The notes beneath the pieces were generated by a model. The model did no database searches. It had not been told where the DNA came from and worked only from the letters and a program-made list of their open reading frames with translations. From Euptelea pleiosperma (lineage: Eukaryota; Streptophyta; Magnoliopsida; Ranunculales; Eupteleaceae): 64,000 nt of DNA. The stretch spans positions 12,067,501 through 12,131,500 of the forward strand of contig CM068552.1 in the NCBI GenBank assembly GCA_035048495.1, in the 5' to 3' direction. Within the stretch, counting starts at the first letter, position 1; each line of letters opens with the position of its first letter. Made by a program: the position numbers and the translations under genes. Below, one piece after another: positions 11,836 to 23,684 of this stretch.

Positions 11836-12967
11836 CAACACCTAAGGTTTCCTCTAATGTCATTGTTGGAGTAATGGAAAATACAAGATTGAAAAGGAGT
11901 TTTACATAAATGGGATATGGGACCCCCCCCCTATGGTTGTGGGGCTGGTTTGGTTGAGTGCATTGAAGGGACATCCCCTTGTTTTTTTATTAAAAAAGAT
12001 AAGTGAAAAAAAATTAACTTTTTTATTAGAAAGGAAAGTGACATGACTGGAGTGAATAAATTCCACTAATTCAAAACATTTAATTAAAAAAATATTTTTT
12101 TTTTTGGTAACCCCATTGAGATATCATTCTATATTAATCACACCAAGAATTCCCAATTTAAAAAAAGAAAAAAACAAAAAAGAAAGAAAGAGCGGTAACA
12201 AGCATAGCAGAAGACGATAAAAACTGCCTTCATAACCACGCCTCGAATTAAAATATATATTTTTCTTGTCTTTTCTCGGCATCGAAAAGAATAATAATAA
12301 TAATATATTTTTTTTAAGATAATTTCTCAGCCATCGAAAAGAACGCGATAGATCAGGGCGGTTATGATCATTTGAAAGGGATCAGAAATGAGATGGTGGG
12401 TATGGGGGGCCCATTTCATGTGCAGCATGTGAACAACTATGTTGATAATTGGAGTTTTAATTAAATAAATCCATTAATGACATAAGGAGTAGTCCTCCTG
12501 ACTCCTGTGTTCATTTGGTAGATCTCATTCTAATCCTTCGCACCCTCGTCTACTTTAGCAAGTTTCATTAATCATGTGAAGGGGGGGGGGGGAGCATGTT
12601 TTGGTGATAATTTCTGAAAGAATAATCCGTTTTGGTGAGGGTGCTCTTCACGTAAGGCGCATGTTTTTCGCTTGATTAACGGTTGGGTTTTCAAATGGAG
12701 TCCCGTATCCGCCAAAAAACTTTATGAAAGAGTCTCTGATTAAGACACTGGCGTCAACTACTCGGATTGATGTCAACCTCATGAGGACCTCCTCTCTAGG
12801 GTCCATACTCCGGACCATAGTCAATTCAGAATTATCATACCAAAAAAAGGTGTTTAAAATCTCGGCAAATAGTAAAATAAAATATAAAATAAATTATTAT
12901 TATTTTTATATTTAACATCAATTTTTCAATAGTTTGGCAATAATATCTATAATATGTGTATAATTTG
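11836..12967. other. AT-rich intergenic DNA
   Basis: No gene recognised. A 12-base G run lies near 12580-12592. The stretch around 12160-12300 resembles the interior of family J (CCTCGAATTAAAATATATAT). Confidence 0.35.
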
Positions 12968-12970
12968 AGA

Positions 12971-13174
12971 AGGGGTCAGGATCGGGATCCGCAAAGCAAC
13001 TTTTTGGAACCAATGCCAGAGACGTCTGCTCTTGGGCGTAGGTTTCGAGAATCCAACAGTGGTGGTTGTGCTGACTGGTATTCAATTTTTGCCAAAGCAC
13101 AACCACTATTGGATTCTCAAAATCGACACCCAAGAGTAGACGTCTGAGGCGTTGGTCCCCTGAGCTTGATCCTA
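12971..13174. mobile_element. Family B foldback, copy 1
   Basis: GGGTCAGGATCGGGATCC on the left, inverted TGAGCTTGATCC on the right; arms include TCGAGAATCCAACAGTGG and CACTATTGGATTCTC. It directly precedes another B copy. Confidence 0.7.
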
Positions 13175-13184
13175 CGAGAATAGG

Positions 13185-13410
13185 TTTGGGCTCAGGGGAT
13201 CCCCTTTTTTCTGATCCCTCTTGGTGTTCGTGTGCGAGGCCATTGATTTCAAGAATCCAACGGTGGTTGTCAGTGCCGAGCTGGCATCACTTTTTTTTGG
13301 GGGGGCTGACAACCACAGTTGAATTTGTGAAATCCACGGTCGAGGGCACGAACACTGAAAGGGGTCAGAAAAAGGGAAAAGGAGGTCTTCAGAGCCTGAG
13401 CCTGAGCCAT
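13185..13410. mobile_element. Family B foldback (Mutator-type), copy 2
   Basis: 226 bp with 9-bp duplications GAGAATAGG/GAGAATAGC (13176-13184, 13411-13419). Arms: TTGGGCTCAGGGGATCCCC ... GAGCCTGAGCC, with AAGAATCCAACGGTGGTTGT at the core. Confidence 0.82.
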
Positions 13411-14152
13411 GAGAATAGCCTCATCATAAAATATATGAATTTTACCAAATCTTTGAAAAGTTTTGCCCGTATAATAAATTTTTTTTCTTGAAATGTTGAA
13501 AATGTGTATAATATGTAGACTTACACTATGTGAGACCCCTTTTCAGTACTTTCTTGGCTTCCAATCTTTCTGGGATTTCTTGTTCAATTGCTTCAAGTTC
13601 AATTTTTTAATTTTTTATTTTTATGTAATTCAAGCTCAAATTTTTATATGAAATTAATCAACTACCAAGTTCAAATATTTATTTAAAATCAATCAGCTAC
13701 AGAGGGATTGGTTACATCAGTTTGTGTCCCTCTCAATTTTTGTTTTAGTTTAGTGCCCCCTCAATTTTTCTTTTAATTATATTGTGCTCCCCTAAACAAA
13801 ATCTTGGCTCTGGTTATTCCGAACCGGAACCAACACCGCACCCATATATATGGGATAAATTGTTAATAATATCTTAATCAAATTGTGAGTTTTCTACTGA
13901 AGTTGGTTCAACAGCTACACAATTACAATTAGGTTTATAAAGTTTTATTAATTAGCATATGGTCCAATTTGATAGTAACTCCTTAGATAGGGCAAATGAA
14001 AGCAAAGCGGGAATTGAAGGGCTTGAAATCAATTAGTAAGACTCCTTGTTTAAATTAGGGTCACTCCCTTCCTGTCAATTGACATATAGATTAACACCTA
14101 CAATAATAGTAATTTTGAAAATAATTTTTTTTTAAAGGATTATCGTTATGTA

Positions 14153-14417
14153 CTTGTAGGTGGCCCGTTCCCACGGCACTCTCCGACAAAGCGTTTGCCA
14201 AAATCGGGTATGAGTGGCTTAGATCCACCATCCATTTGGGGTGATAAGATCTCATCCATCCTTTGTGAAGCCGATAGAGGGATATAAGTGGGGAGACAAT
14301 GTCCCTATTAAATTAATCCAACCGTCTAATTTTTATTTTATGTAGGGGTTGATATGGGCCCTTGGATATATGAAGCCTATAAGAGGGGGAGACAGCCGCT
14401 GTATTTTGTTATATAGA
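14153..14417 (-). mobile_element. Mini-Helitron-like element, copy 1 (composite)
   Basis: On the - strand it begins A|TCTATATAACAAAAT and ends with a GTGCC...GGAAC hairpin remnant and CACCTACAAG, next to T. About 95 bp longer than other copies because a second partial unit follows at about 14316-14417. Confidence 0.6.
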
Positions 14418-14598
14418 TGGCAATTTCAGTTCCTATTGGTTTTGATTTTGATATCGAAACAAGTCGATCTAGAACCAGAACCAATAAATATAAAGTCGAT
14501 CTACAAAAACAAAAATGATTAAATGTCTTGTTAACCGTAATCACCCACTTTTCATATCATAATCACATTTTCAATCCAGCCCCCCTGCAAACCATTTA

Positions 14599-15136
14599 GT
14601 TCTGTTTGGTAGTGCACCTTCGACATGTGTCTTGGCTGAAGGTGTGCAAGTGTTTGGGTCATACCAACGCGTGTGCACCTTCGAAGACATAGCGGACCTT
14701 GAAGATGTGCGAAAGTGAACCTTCAATGGTTCACCTTCTCTCTTGAGTCCGCAAAGACTCATGTACTTTGAAGGTTCACTCTCCACCTTCAATGTGCTTA
14801 GCCCACCTAATGTGTCCCGCTTGACATATAGCACATGTATGATCTATCAACACCGCGCGTTCTATTATTTGAGACCCACATATGATCCATCAACTTCTAT
14901 TCATATGTGGGGCCCACATGATTTATCAACTCTAGTTATTATGTGCGGCCCACGTGAACTAACGATCTTTGTTCTTATGTTGGACCCACGTGATCTATCA
15001 ACACATAATTGTTCTTATGTGGGTCTCACTTGGTCGTGTAGAGCCAAACGTCAGTCTTGACCTTTAAAGGTACGCACCTTGAAGACGTAGACATGACGTA
15101 CGTCTTCGGTTGAAGACGCGCTACCAAACACACCCC
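14599..15136. mobile_element. Tourist-like MITE carrying a minisatellite
   Basis: Ends TTCTGTTTGGTAGTGC and GCGCTACCAAACACACCCC, flanked by TTA/TAA. The interior repeats AAGGTTCACCTTC and GAAGACGT words and includes the array at 14834-15033. Confidence 0.55.
14834..15033. repeat. Degenerate minisatellite, unit about 40 bp, 4-5 copies
   Basis: The words GGGGCCCACATGAT, TATCAAC and TTCTTATGTGG recur in that order four to five times with substitutions. Confidence 0.7.
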
Positions 15137-15488
15137 TAATTGTTTTTTCATGCCATAATTCTTACTTTCAATACTGTTGCTTGCTAAACATTTAATTATT
15201 TACCATGCCATTATTTTCATATTTCCAAAACAGTTATTACATACATTAAATTGATTCTTTTGGACTAAATCTAAACTAGCTACTAAAACATTTTTTTTAA
15301 ATCGAGGGTATTCGGGCCTATATATTAGAGCACCCGACTAGTCCCCCGGGACATGCTAGTCACCCCTCGACATGTGCCAATTGTTTTTGAAGAATTTGAT
15401 GGAGACTGAGCCACTTATTGCTACATGAGATTTCCCCGCAGATATTACTGATAGTTTTTCGGCTTCTCTGTAAATGTTTAATCTGAAC

Positions 15489-15801
15489 TATGGTTTTAAA
15501 AACGGCCGTTTTTTTTGTTTTAATGGCCGTTAAAATCTTTTGAACAGCCGTTTTATTCTGAAAATTTTTGGGAAAATAAACGGCCATTAAATCTGTTAAA
15601 ATCCGGTAAATTCCCATTAAATTCCTTTTTTTATTTTTTTTCAAATTTCAAAATTTGAATTTCAGCGCCATTTTTTCCGTTTTTTTCCGTTAAAATCCGT
15701 TTAATTCCATTTTTGCTCCTGACTGTTTCAATCCATTTTAAACGGTTTAAACGGTAACACCCCCAGTCCGTTTAACCGTTAAACGCCTCCTTTAAACCTT
15801 G
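15489..15801. mobile_element. Family C (hAT-like) MITE, copy 1
   Basis: Ends TATGGTTTTAAAAACGG and CCTTTAAACCTTG; flanks ATCTGAAC/ATCTAACC (6 of 8). Interior dominated by GGCCGTTAAAA and TTTAACGG words plus TTTCAAAATTTGAAATTTC-type palindromes. Confidence 0.75.
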
Positions 15802-16629
15802 ATCTAACCATCACGCACGTGCGACCTCCAATACTTACAAAGACGCAAATTTATGTGTTGGCGGGTTATTTTGAAGAGGTTTTAAAATAAAGATCATCTA
15901 GAGATCCGTGTCCAACGCCCGTTCGATGATCTTAAATGCTTATTCTAATAAAATGCTTTTAGGGTTTCTGATTTCATCATCCACAATCAAGGGTTATATA
16001 GTGGTGAGGAGCATAAGGTATCTTCGTGTCGCATCTTTAGGAGTCAAGACAATTTTTGCCGACTTTACGCTTAAAAAAAAAGGGTATAGTTGGATAGGTA
16101 GTGACAAAGTTTTTTTGGTTATGTTTGTGACTTAATTACAACCGCTAGTGAGAGCTAACAAAACAATGGAATCACTTTTGCAACAAGAAGTGGGGTCTTT
16201 GCTGCCCCTATTTTTTTGGTAACTTAAGGTGATGACCAAATTATTTGTGTGGGTGATTGTCAGATTGCACTATATAGTTTAAATAGTATTAGATATTAAA
16301 GGACAATATCAAGATGTTTATCAATATCATGACATGTGGCTCACATTCTGTGTATATTTAGGCTTGCTATTTGAATGTGGACCCACCCACTTAAGAAGAG
16401 TCGCGATCCCAATGTTAGTACTAGGGCTGTAAATGGATTGAGATTGGATCTGATTAGGCGGATCCCAATAGCTTATTGGATCATGACTTCAGTTCTAGGC
16501 CTGATCTGATAAGCTATCAGATCAAATTGGGGCGATCCAATGTCGAGATTGATAAGCATATTAAATTTGATTTAAAGAAAATAAAAGTTACAAATTACCA
16601 AGTCATATAAGAAATGACAAAAAAACTAT
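15802..16629. other. Intergenic DNA
   Basis: No gene recognised. About 16430-16560 contains several GGATC/GATCC and TAAGCTATCAG inverted words, echoed near 17355-17470; a repeat pair of unknown type. Confidence 0.35.
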
Positions 16630-16845
16630 GGCTCAGGCACCGAGGACCCCCTTTTTCTAACCCCTCTTGGTGTTCGTGTGCTCGGCCGTGGTTTTCATGA
16701 ATCCAACGATGATTGTCAGCATCCTGAAAAGTGATGCCAGCTCGGTGCTGACAACTACCGTTGGATTCTTGAAATCAAAATCCTCGGTCGAGCACATGAA
16801 CACCGAGAGGGGTCAGAAAAATGGGGGTCCCCTGAGCCCCGACCC
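16630..16845. mobile_element. Family B foldback (Mutator-type), copy 3
   Basis: 216 bp between perfect 9-bp duplications AAAAACTAT (16621-16629, 16846-16854). Ends GGCTCAGGCACCGAGGACCC and GGGTCCCCTGAGCCCCGACCC; core TGAATCCAACGATG and its mirror. This is the cleanest family B copy. Confidence 0.9.
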
Positions 16846-17297
16846 AAAAACTATGCAGGCCACCTATTAGTTCATTAAATGCTTGAGTTTTTTTTCCACC
16901 CACATCAAATAGGTCATTAAATGTTTTTCGGATAAGGTATGGGTCATTAAAAAGCGACTTCATTAACTACTTAAGTGTTTTCCATGTCATTAACTATAGC
17001 TGCATCATTCTTATTTTCAATATAGTCCCTTGATAACCACTTAATTACTTACCATGCTATTAGTTCCATATTTCCAAAATAGTTCCTTAATAACAACTTA
17101 ATTACCTTATGTGCCATTTATTCCATATTCTCAAAACAGCCGCTTAATAAACATGTATCCATTATATAGGGATAATTTCAAAATTTTGATTTTCTAATTG
17201 TGCATTGACTTGCTACAAATGTACATATTCGTCCAAACTAATCTTCCAAACTGACATTTTGCCACTTCTTCCAAAAAGGCCCCTACAGTGTGACCCA

Positions 17298-17299
<2 letters not shown>

Positions 17300-17330
<31 letters not shown>
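17300..17330. repeat. (TA)n microsatellite
   Basis: About 15 uninterrupted TA units. Confidence 0.95.
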
Positions 17331-17334
<4 letters not shown>

Positions 17335-17486
17335 GTGTATATTTTATTAATTATATTGGATCCGATCAAGGTCAATCAGAAACCCATTTGATAGCACATT
17401 GGATCACTTCCTAAGTCTAGACCCAACGTTATCGGATTGGATCATCAGCGTGACCTGTCGCAGCCCCATTTAACTACATGGGGTTG

Positions 17487-17600
17487 GTTCTGATACCAAA
17501 TGTTAAGACCCAAGGGCGTAAAGCTTAAGTTTTAACCATTAGGATCGTAACATTGCATGGATCAAATCAACCTAGATCAGGATTGGCGGTCCGATTCTGC
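17487..17600 (-). mobile_element. LTR-retrotransposon remnant: LTR end and tRNA-Met primer site
   Basis: Read on the - strand, CTTAACA (17507-17501) is followed after 2 nt by TGGTATCAGAAC (17498-17487), 11 of 12 bases complementary to the 3' end of initiator tRNA-Met, the usual primer-binding site of plant LTR elements. The LTR would lie on the side of MCD1; its outer end is not resolved. No gag or pol remains. Confidence 0.55.
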
Positions 17601-17954
17601 CTTTCCATATCCAGTTCACTGTCAAGCGAGTCAAACCAACAGAAAAGAAAACTTGTTGAGGAATGCTAAAAGCACCCCCTTGATGGTTGCCAGATGCCAC
17701 CACGCAAGAGGAGAGAAAAAAAATGAAGGAATTAAGCCCAAGCCTAGTGCCCAACAAAAACTACGCCAAAGCCCAGTTCAACAGGTGACACTCGGAAAAG
17801 GTAATTAGTTTTCAGCCGAGCCCATCTAGATCCAAGCCCAAGCTCAGTTACGTGTTGCTAGAGAGGGGACCCTCAGATCTCAAACCTCAGTGGTTATCCT
17901 GAATATCACGCAGAAGCTCAACATCACAGCTTCCGAACCAGAGATCTAAAACCT

Positions 17955-18045
17955 AAGAAACCCTAGCCCTAAATTCTACTGGTCTATATGAGATCGATTT
18001 CCACTCCAGATTCTCCAGAACTCTTAACCCTAAAAACCCTTACCC
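17955..18045 (+). promoter_or_regulatory. Telo-box-like motifs upstream of MCD1
   Basis: Several AAACCCTA-like motifs (GAAACCCTAGCCC near 17958, AACCCTAAAAACCC near 18028) sit within 130 bp of the MCD1 ATG, in the probable promoter or 5' leader. Telo boxes are known in promoters of plant growth and organelle-biogenesis genes. Function here is inferred. Confidence 0.45.
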
Positions 18046-18080
18046 TCATTTCTTTGTCCAGATGAGATTGCATAGCGTCA

Positions 18081-21000
18081 ATGGCATCGATCTCGACCGC
18101 CATTTCTCTTCTGCAAATTCAATCTGTTTCCTTACAGGTAAATCCACTTTTTATTTTTTTGTTCTTTTTGGCCTTTTATCTCTTCGAGAATTTCTTACGT
18201 TTGTATTAAATTTGATAAATTTCCATTTTTAGCCTGCAATCTACACTTCAAAGCATAAGACTTCTGCAACGGCACAGGAATTTAGAGCAAAAGTTCGGTT
18301 CAATTCTAGTTGTTTTTTGAACTGGAATCTGCGAAAGCTCGTGCAGAATTTTCCCGTGAGAGTGTTTAGCAGTTATGAAGAAAATTCCAATGACAAGTGT
18401 GTTAGAGATGAGGTCGATACGGAGAACTTGGATTCAGAAAAACCGGTTAGTCGGTTGCAAGGAACAATCAGCGCTCTTCCTCCCGCTATTCTCGTGGTAC
18501 AGTGTTAACGAATTCTCTTACTTCTCTTATGAGTAATCTGTTCTATATTTCTAATTGAAAGTGCAAATCTATTGTTTGCCATTGGATTGAAGAAAACCTG
18601 CTGTATTGAGAGTATTAGAATCGTTGAGTGCATTCGTCCAATACGTAAATGACATGCATTCAGCTCTTTAATAATTTATACTCGCCGCGAAAGTGGTTTT
18701 TATAAATTATTAGAGCACATAAGATATTGGTATTATTGATACCGCCATTAATCAATGTAAAGTATTAGAGTATTAGATTGGTCATTGTAGGAATCATTAA
18801 TAATTTCTTTTTATAGATTGATTCTCTATCTGACATCATATTCACCCTTTTGGCTTTTCCTCTGAATTTTTTTTCCAGATCTTGCAGCAATATTGGGTTG
18901 TATTATCTAGCAAGTTAAATTTTGTACAAGAGAAAAATTGGCATTTGGAACTTTTTCTGTAAAACACATCCCCGATATTCAGCAGAAATTGAAAGAAGTT
19001 AGATTTTATGGGTTGCAGCCATGAAGAGATGGCTGTCCATGCTGTATTAGTATTTGAATTGAACTAACCAAAGTTACCTATTCAGTTATGAGGTAACGTA
19101 TTATATGTGACATTTTGCCTCTGCTGTTGGATTGGAACTTATCTTGGGGCTCTTCTTGTGCAAGTGAATGTTTAGCATAATGTATGTCCAATTGTAAGTT
19201 CTTTTTTTTCTTTTTTTCTCACCATTAGCACAGTTTGGGATTGAATCAGGGAGATGTTTTATGTGGTATAATTCCTTGGCCAACTATATATTCTTTTGGT
19301 TGAATTAACAAAACCTATTTATTCTAAAAAGTTTGATACAAACCATGCACTTTCCACATTGATCAAAAGGAAGATCATATTGGTCTCAACACTGCCAACA
19401 AAATATAGAACAAACAGTAAATGAGTGGACTTTTGTTTTCAGTGGTAACAATGCTAATTCTAAAAAGATGCGGTAGTATATGTTGGGAAGAAAGAACAAT
19501 AAACAAACAATAAAACAAAGATGCAAACAACCACAACGCAGAGATTTACGTGGTTCCCTCTAGATTGAGGTACTTCCACGGATCCACACCGATTCCGCTA
19601 TGCTCTAGGGCAAAAGAAACACACACAATACAAGATTTGGATACTCGTCTCTCACCAACTGAGGTATATATAACCCCAAGACGAAATTAGGGTTTCCTTC
19701 ATGTACAGTGCTTCAAGCATCATCAGTCTCTACATAACACAACAGTATATTCTGCCCATCGTTATGGAAACTCCATACTTCTCCTCCTACGTCATCGAAT
19801 TGGTACACAGATCAATATGTACCATCTAATTAATGTAAAAATCTATTGGATTGTCCATGGCTTATAAGTCCCACCAATCTGATAATTTTAGCAATCTGAT
19901 AAATTGTATTTCAATGGTAGATATTATCTTATAGGGGCAAATTTTGGGCTATGGCCAATGCAAGAGTGGCACATAGATTTGGTAGGTATGGTAGCAGTAG
20001 GAATGAAGTTTTTATTAGAAGGAACATTATGAATATAGAAGTTCGGTACAATTTCCATCAGTCCATAGAGAAATAGAGAGGTTTGGGTAAATTTACCAAT
20101 TAACTTATTTCAAGCTCTATATTTTTAAACATGATCACTGTAACATGTTATAGTCACGATCCATTTCTTATCTCATTGCTACTACGATGTTGACTACCAC
20201 TCTGGATTTCCCTTTTCTAGTTTTACATATTACTGTCAAACTTTTAAAGTTCAGTATTTATCTGTATGCTCACATTATTGGACGTTCCCTTTTGTCTCAG
20301 ATGAAAAGACACATTAGCACAAATTTCTCTATCGGATTGTGTATTGCAGTTGTGATTTTGGTGGTTGCTGTTAGAGAATATGTGGCTAGGAAATCAAGTT
20401 ACAATCATCACGGTTCTGTAGCTGATCTTGTAAAACGAGGCCAGTTGAGATCTGATCGAAGAGGCATGTATGTTCTCCAACACTGTCCCTTCTTTTGCCG
20501 GTTGTTGAAGATAGAAAACACCTGTACGAATGTCAAACTATAATAACTTTCCCATGGCATGCTTGCACATCAAGGCCAAATCAATGCCACCATGAAATGA
20601 CCATTTTACCCTGGAAAGCTATTTCGACCTGCCGATGTATAACTGGGATGCCAACTTTTTAGATTTAGAATTTCTTGTTTCAGTTGAAATGTTTTCTTTA
20701 CAACAAGATCATGAAATTTTATTACTTACATAATTTCTCATTCACAGCTCAAGGCCTCTCAAGTATGATGATCCTTTCAATAACCCATTGGTGAAGGTCA
20801 GTAAGAGCAATTCAACCGTTGAAATGTGTGGAAAGGTTTATCGCCTGGCCCCAGTGACTCTTACAGAAGAAGAACAGTCAAGCCATCAGAAAAGGAGGTC
20901 ACGTGCATACCAGTGGAAGAGACCAACTATATTTCTCAGGGAAGGGGATTCAATGCCCCCAGATGTTGACCCCGATACAGTGAGGTGGATTCCGGCCAAC

Positions 21001-22434
21001 CATCCGTTTGCAACCACTGTCAACGACATTGATGAGGATTTGGCACAAAACAATGTGTATCAAAAGCACGGTGTTCCATTCCGTATTCAAGCTGAGCATG
21101 AGGCGTTGCAGAAAAAACTAGAGGCACTACAGAATGTATGTACTCCTAAATCTATCTGCTTTACTCTAACATTTGTTAGTAGATGGCTAATTTTGCACTT
21201 AATGTTGTAGACAGTAGTTACAGTATGTAAATGGAATCTCAGTAGCTGTGGCAACATGCAGGGGGTTATTTCCCAGCATTCAAAAGGTCTCATTCACCTA
21301 GGAGATCTCCTAGGTCAAATAGTGGGTGACTGCAACCATCCGATCTGTTTCATGCTTTTGGATGATCAATGGTCCAGAAAAATTATTGGATGGTGTAAAC
21401 TCTGGTAACCCATTAGGAGGTCTTCTATGTGGGACCCATGTAACAGTGAATCCCCCACCCCTGCATGTTCACCACATGTCCTGATATTGATTGTATTACC
21501 ATATATAATGTATAGATATTGGATTTACCATTGTAAATTTTGAATGATAAGTTCAGGTAACTATGAAGGAAAGAGCTGCTACTTCTTGTGAATGCTTGAA
21601 CTGGGTTGCAGGTTTATATTAAGTAGTACTACCTAAAACAACAATCACTTTTTTTTTGTATCTCATTGTTTGTCATAAAAGAATCATGTTTTCAAGGGTA
21701 TTAGAGGAGTTTAAAACTAAAATAAATATCATTTTATAGTTACATAAAAATAGTTAGTTATGGATATCATTGATCTCGGCATGAACTTGATATTGGATCC
21801 AGTTTTACTGCAAACCAACTTATGGACTGGAAGTTACGAGCTTTTGAAAAATCTAAAAAAAAATTCCTGAATAGATGCGAATTAAATTGCTAAAAAGAGA
21901 GAAAATATAGGGAAGTACCACAAGTTATATCTTTCTCTAAAATAAACTTCAAAAATTAAAAGGCTATTTTTAGCCATTGAATGTGTTATGTACCTAAAGA
22001 TATAAATGACTGTGTATGTGATTTCTTTAACAATGTGGGGGTTACAATTGAGGGGGGGAAAGGCCGTCCAGGACGACCTGCGAAATAACTGTCCAGGACG
22101 ACTGGTGTAATGAGATTTGAGCTGATGATCACATTATGTGGTCAAGGATTGTAATCACTAGGGAAGAACAAAAAAGAAAAGCCTAGATCCCACAGTGCTT
22201 CTCTTTGAGATTGCTTGTTCTGTTGTGCAGGAGCAAAAACTGAATAAATTGGTGATTGACCCAGGCAGCGCCAGAGATTTTGAAAGACCGTTCAAGTCTT
22301 TGTCCAACTCGCATGTGCAGGTGGAACAGAGGCCATCTGTTAATCCAGGTGGTAATACTTACCCTCACAAATCAGATGGGACCCCCAATTCCGTTGAAAC
22401 CAATACACCATCTGAGGAACTGCAGAAACCATAA
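18081..22434 (+). CDS. MCD1: MCD1, chloroplast division-site protein (inner envelope), 5 exons
   Basis: Coding exons 18081-18137, 18233-18496, 20301-20467, 20748-21135 and 22231-22434 give 359 residues; all introns are GT-AG and phases close exactly (exon 3/4 splits an Ile codon). MCD1 is a plant-specific single-pass inner-envelope protein that works with ARC6 to place the FtsZ ring at mid-chloroplast. Seen: a Ser/Thr-rich, acid-poor N terminus beginning MASIS (transit-peptide-like), one hydrophobic span at about residues 116-132, then the strongly conserved block GSVADLVKRGQLRSDRRGIS, PLKYDDPFNNP, MCGKVYRLAPVTLTEEEQ, YQWKRPT, DPDTVRWIPANHPFATT, and an AEHEALQKKLEALQN helix likely to form a coiled coil. 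Length agrees with Arabidopsis MCD1 (about 350). The last 60 residues are variable. Intron 2 (1.8 kb) carries a solo LTR. The 3' end converges on the p34-like gene. Confidence 0.93.
19481..19744. mobile_element. Solo LTR (copia-type) inside MCD1 intron 2
   Basis: A 264-bp sequence starts TGTTGGGAAG and ends ACAACA and is flanked by a perfect 5-bp duplication GTATA (19476-19480 and 19745-19749). It contains a TATATATAACCCC promoter-like motif near 19664 and the GATTTACGTGGTT...CCACGG core seen in many plant LTRs. No internal domain or second LTR is present, so it is a solo LTR. A diverged relative lies at 53868-54253. Confidence 0.85.
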
Positions 22435-23254
22435 TGTTCATTCATCTCCATGCTGTAGTGGTGTTCTGTATAATTTAATCAGTTCTGGCAGAAAACACCA
22501 GGTTTTTGACGATTGTATTGAAGCCCAAGCACAGGCATCCAATTGAAAATAGAAGAAGCTGGGTTGTAAATAGAAATTTCAATGCTGTATTTGTTCAAAT
22601 AGGGATTTTATATATTAGTTGCAGATGGTGATTTTTCCCTAAAGACATATCCTCGTCACCATAGACATTTTATAGTTTTTCAAGCTTCCAATTCAGACAG
22701 ACTGAATTCACCTGTCTCACCAGGGACTAACAGTAGCAGCATCTGAGGGATGATGCTTCACTTCAAACTACAAGCTGGGTTGTATTCACTCCATTGAAAT
22801 AGTGCCTCAAGTCATTTGTTCGAGGTATCCATTTGGTGGGCCACCACTTTGATGCTCAACAGACAAGAAATCATAAAAACCAGGTGATTCAAACCTGCAA
22901 GTTTATGGACTTTTTTTTAACCTTACCACTGAGTCGCAACCTTTTCTATTTTTCCAAGGTTTCTCTCATTTGAGGACATACCAAACGAACTGTAGAACAA
23001 ATTCCTCAACCAAACAGGATTGGCTATTAGCCGTAGACTGGTTTTGCTCTCATGACTCTGCATCATTGAGATTGCCTTGCAGAATTCTTCAACCACAGCC
23101 AATTAAATTACTGACATCCAGGTCGTACCCTACTTGCACAACTACCCAAAGAACTATGAATATACCTGCCTTGCACGGACTGTTATACATATATGATACT
23201 TGGGGTTTCCTTCACTTTCTTGAGAAACTCATCTAGGTCTTGTTGCTGCAAGCC

Positions 23255-23470
23255 TGAAATTCAAATTTTGAAATTGAAATTTTCAAAAACGGAATTTAAC
23301 GGCCGTTTTTTTTTTTTTCATAAAAATTTTCAGAATTTAACGGCCGTTAAAACAATTTTATCGGCGCTTAAAACGAAAAAAAAATGGCCATTAAATTCAA
23401 AGGTTCAAAACGGATTTTAACGAAACAGGCTTGGGGCATTACTGTTTAAACGGCCGTTTTTAAAACCACG
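23255..23470. mobile_element. Truncated family C MITE
   Basis: The right part, AACGGCCGTTAAAAC...GGCCGTTTTTAAAACCACG, is intact; the left terminus is missing. Confidence 0.7.
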
Positions 23471-23535
23471 GTATAGATATCACATTTAAAGGCTAAAATA
23501 GTCTTTTTTTTATCAGTGTAAAAATTATTTAATAT

Positions 23536-23684
23536 GCTCCAAAGACCCCCTTTTTATGACCCCTCTTGGTGTTCACACGCTCAGCATGACGACCACCGTT
23601 GGATTCTTGAAATCCACAACCGAGCACACAAACACCAAGTGGGGTTAGCAAAAAGGGGGTCCTCTGAGCCCGACCCTAATCTAC
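23536..23684. mobile_element. Family B foldback, internally shortened
   Basis: Left arm AAAGACCCCCTTTTTATGACC and right arm GGGGGTCCTCTGAGCCCGACCC; the spacer between arms is about 65 bp shorter than in 16630-16845. No sure duplication. Confidence 0.7.

Noticed and set aside
20187..20300. Extension of MCD1 exon 3 upstream
   Set aside because: A clean acceptor TTTGTCTCAG at 20291-20300 and exact phase with exon 2 make this intron sequence.
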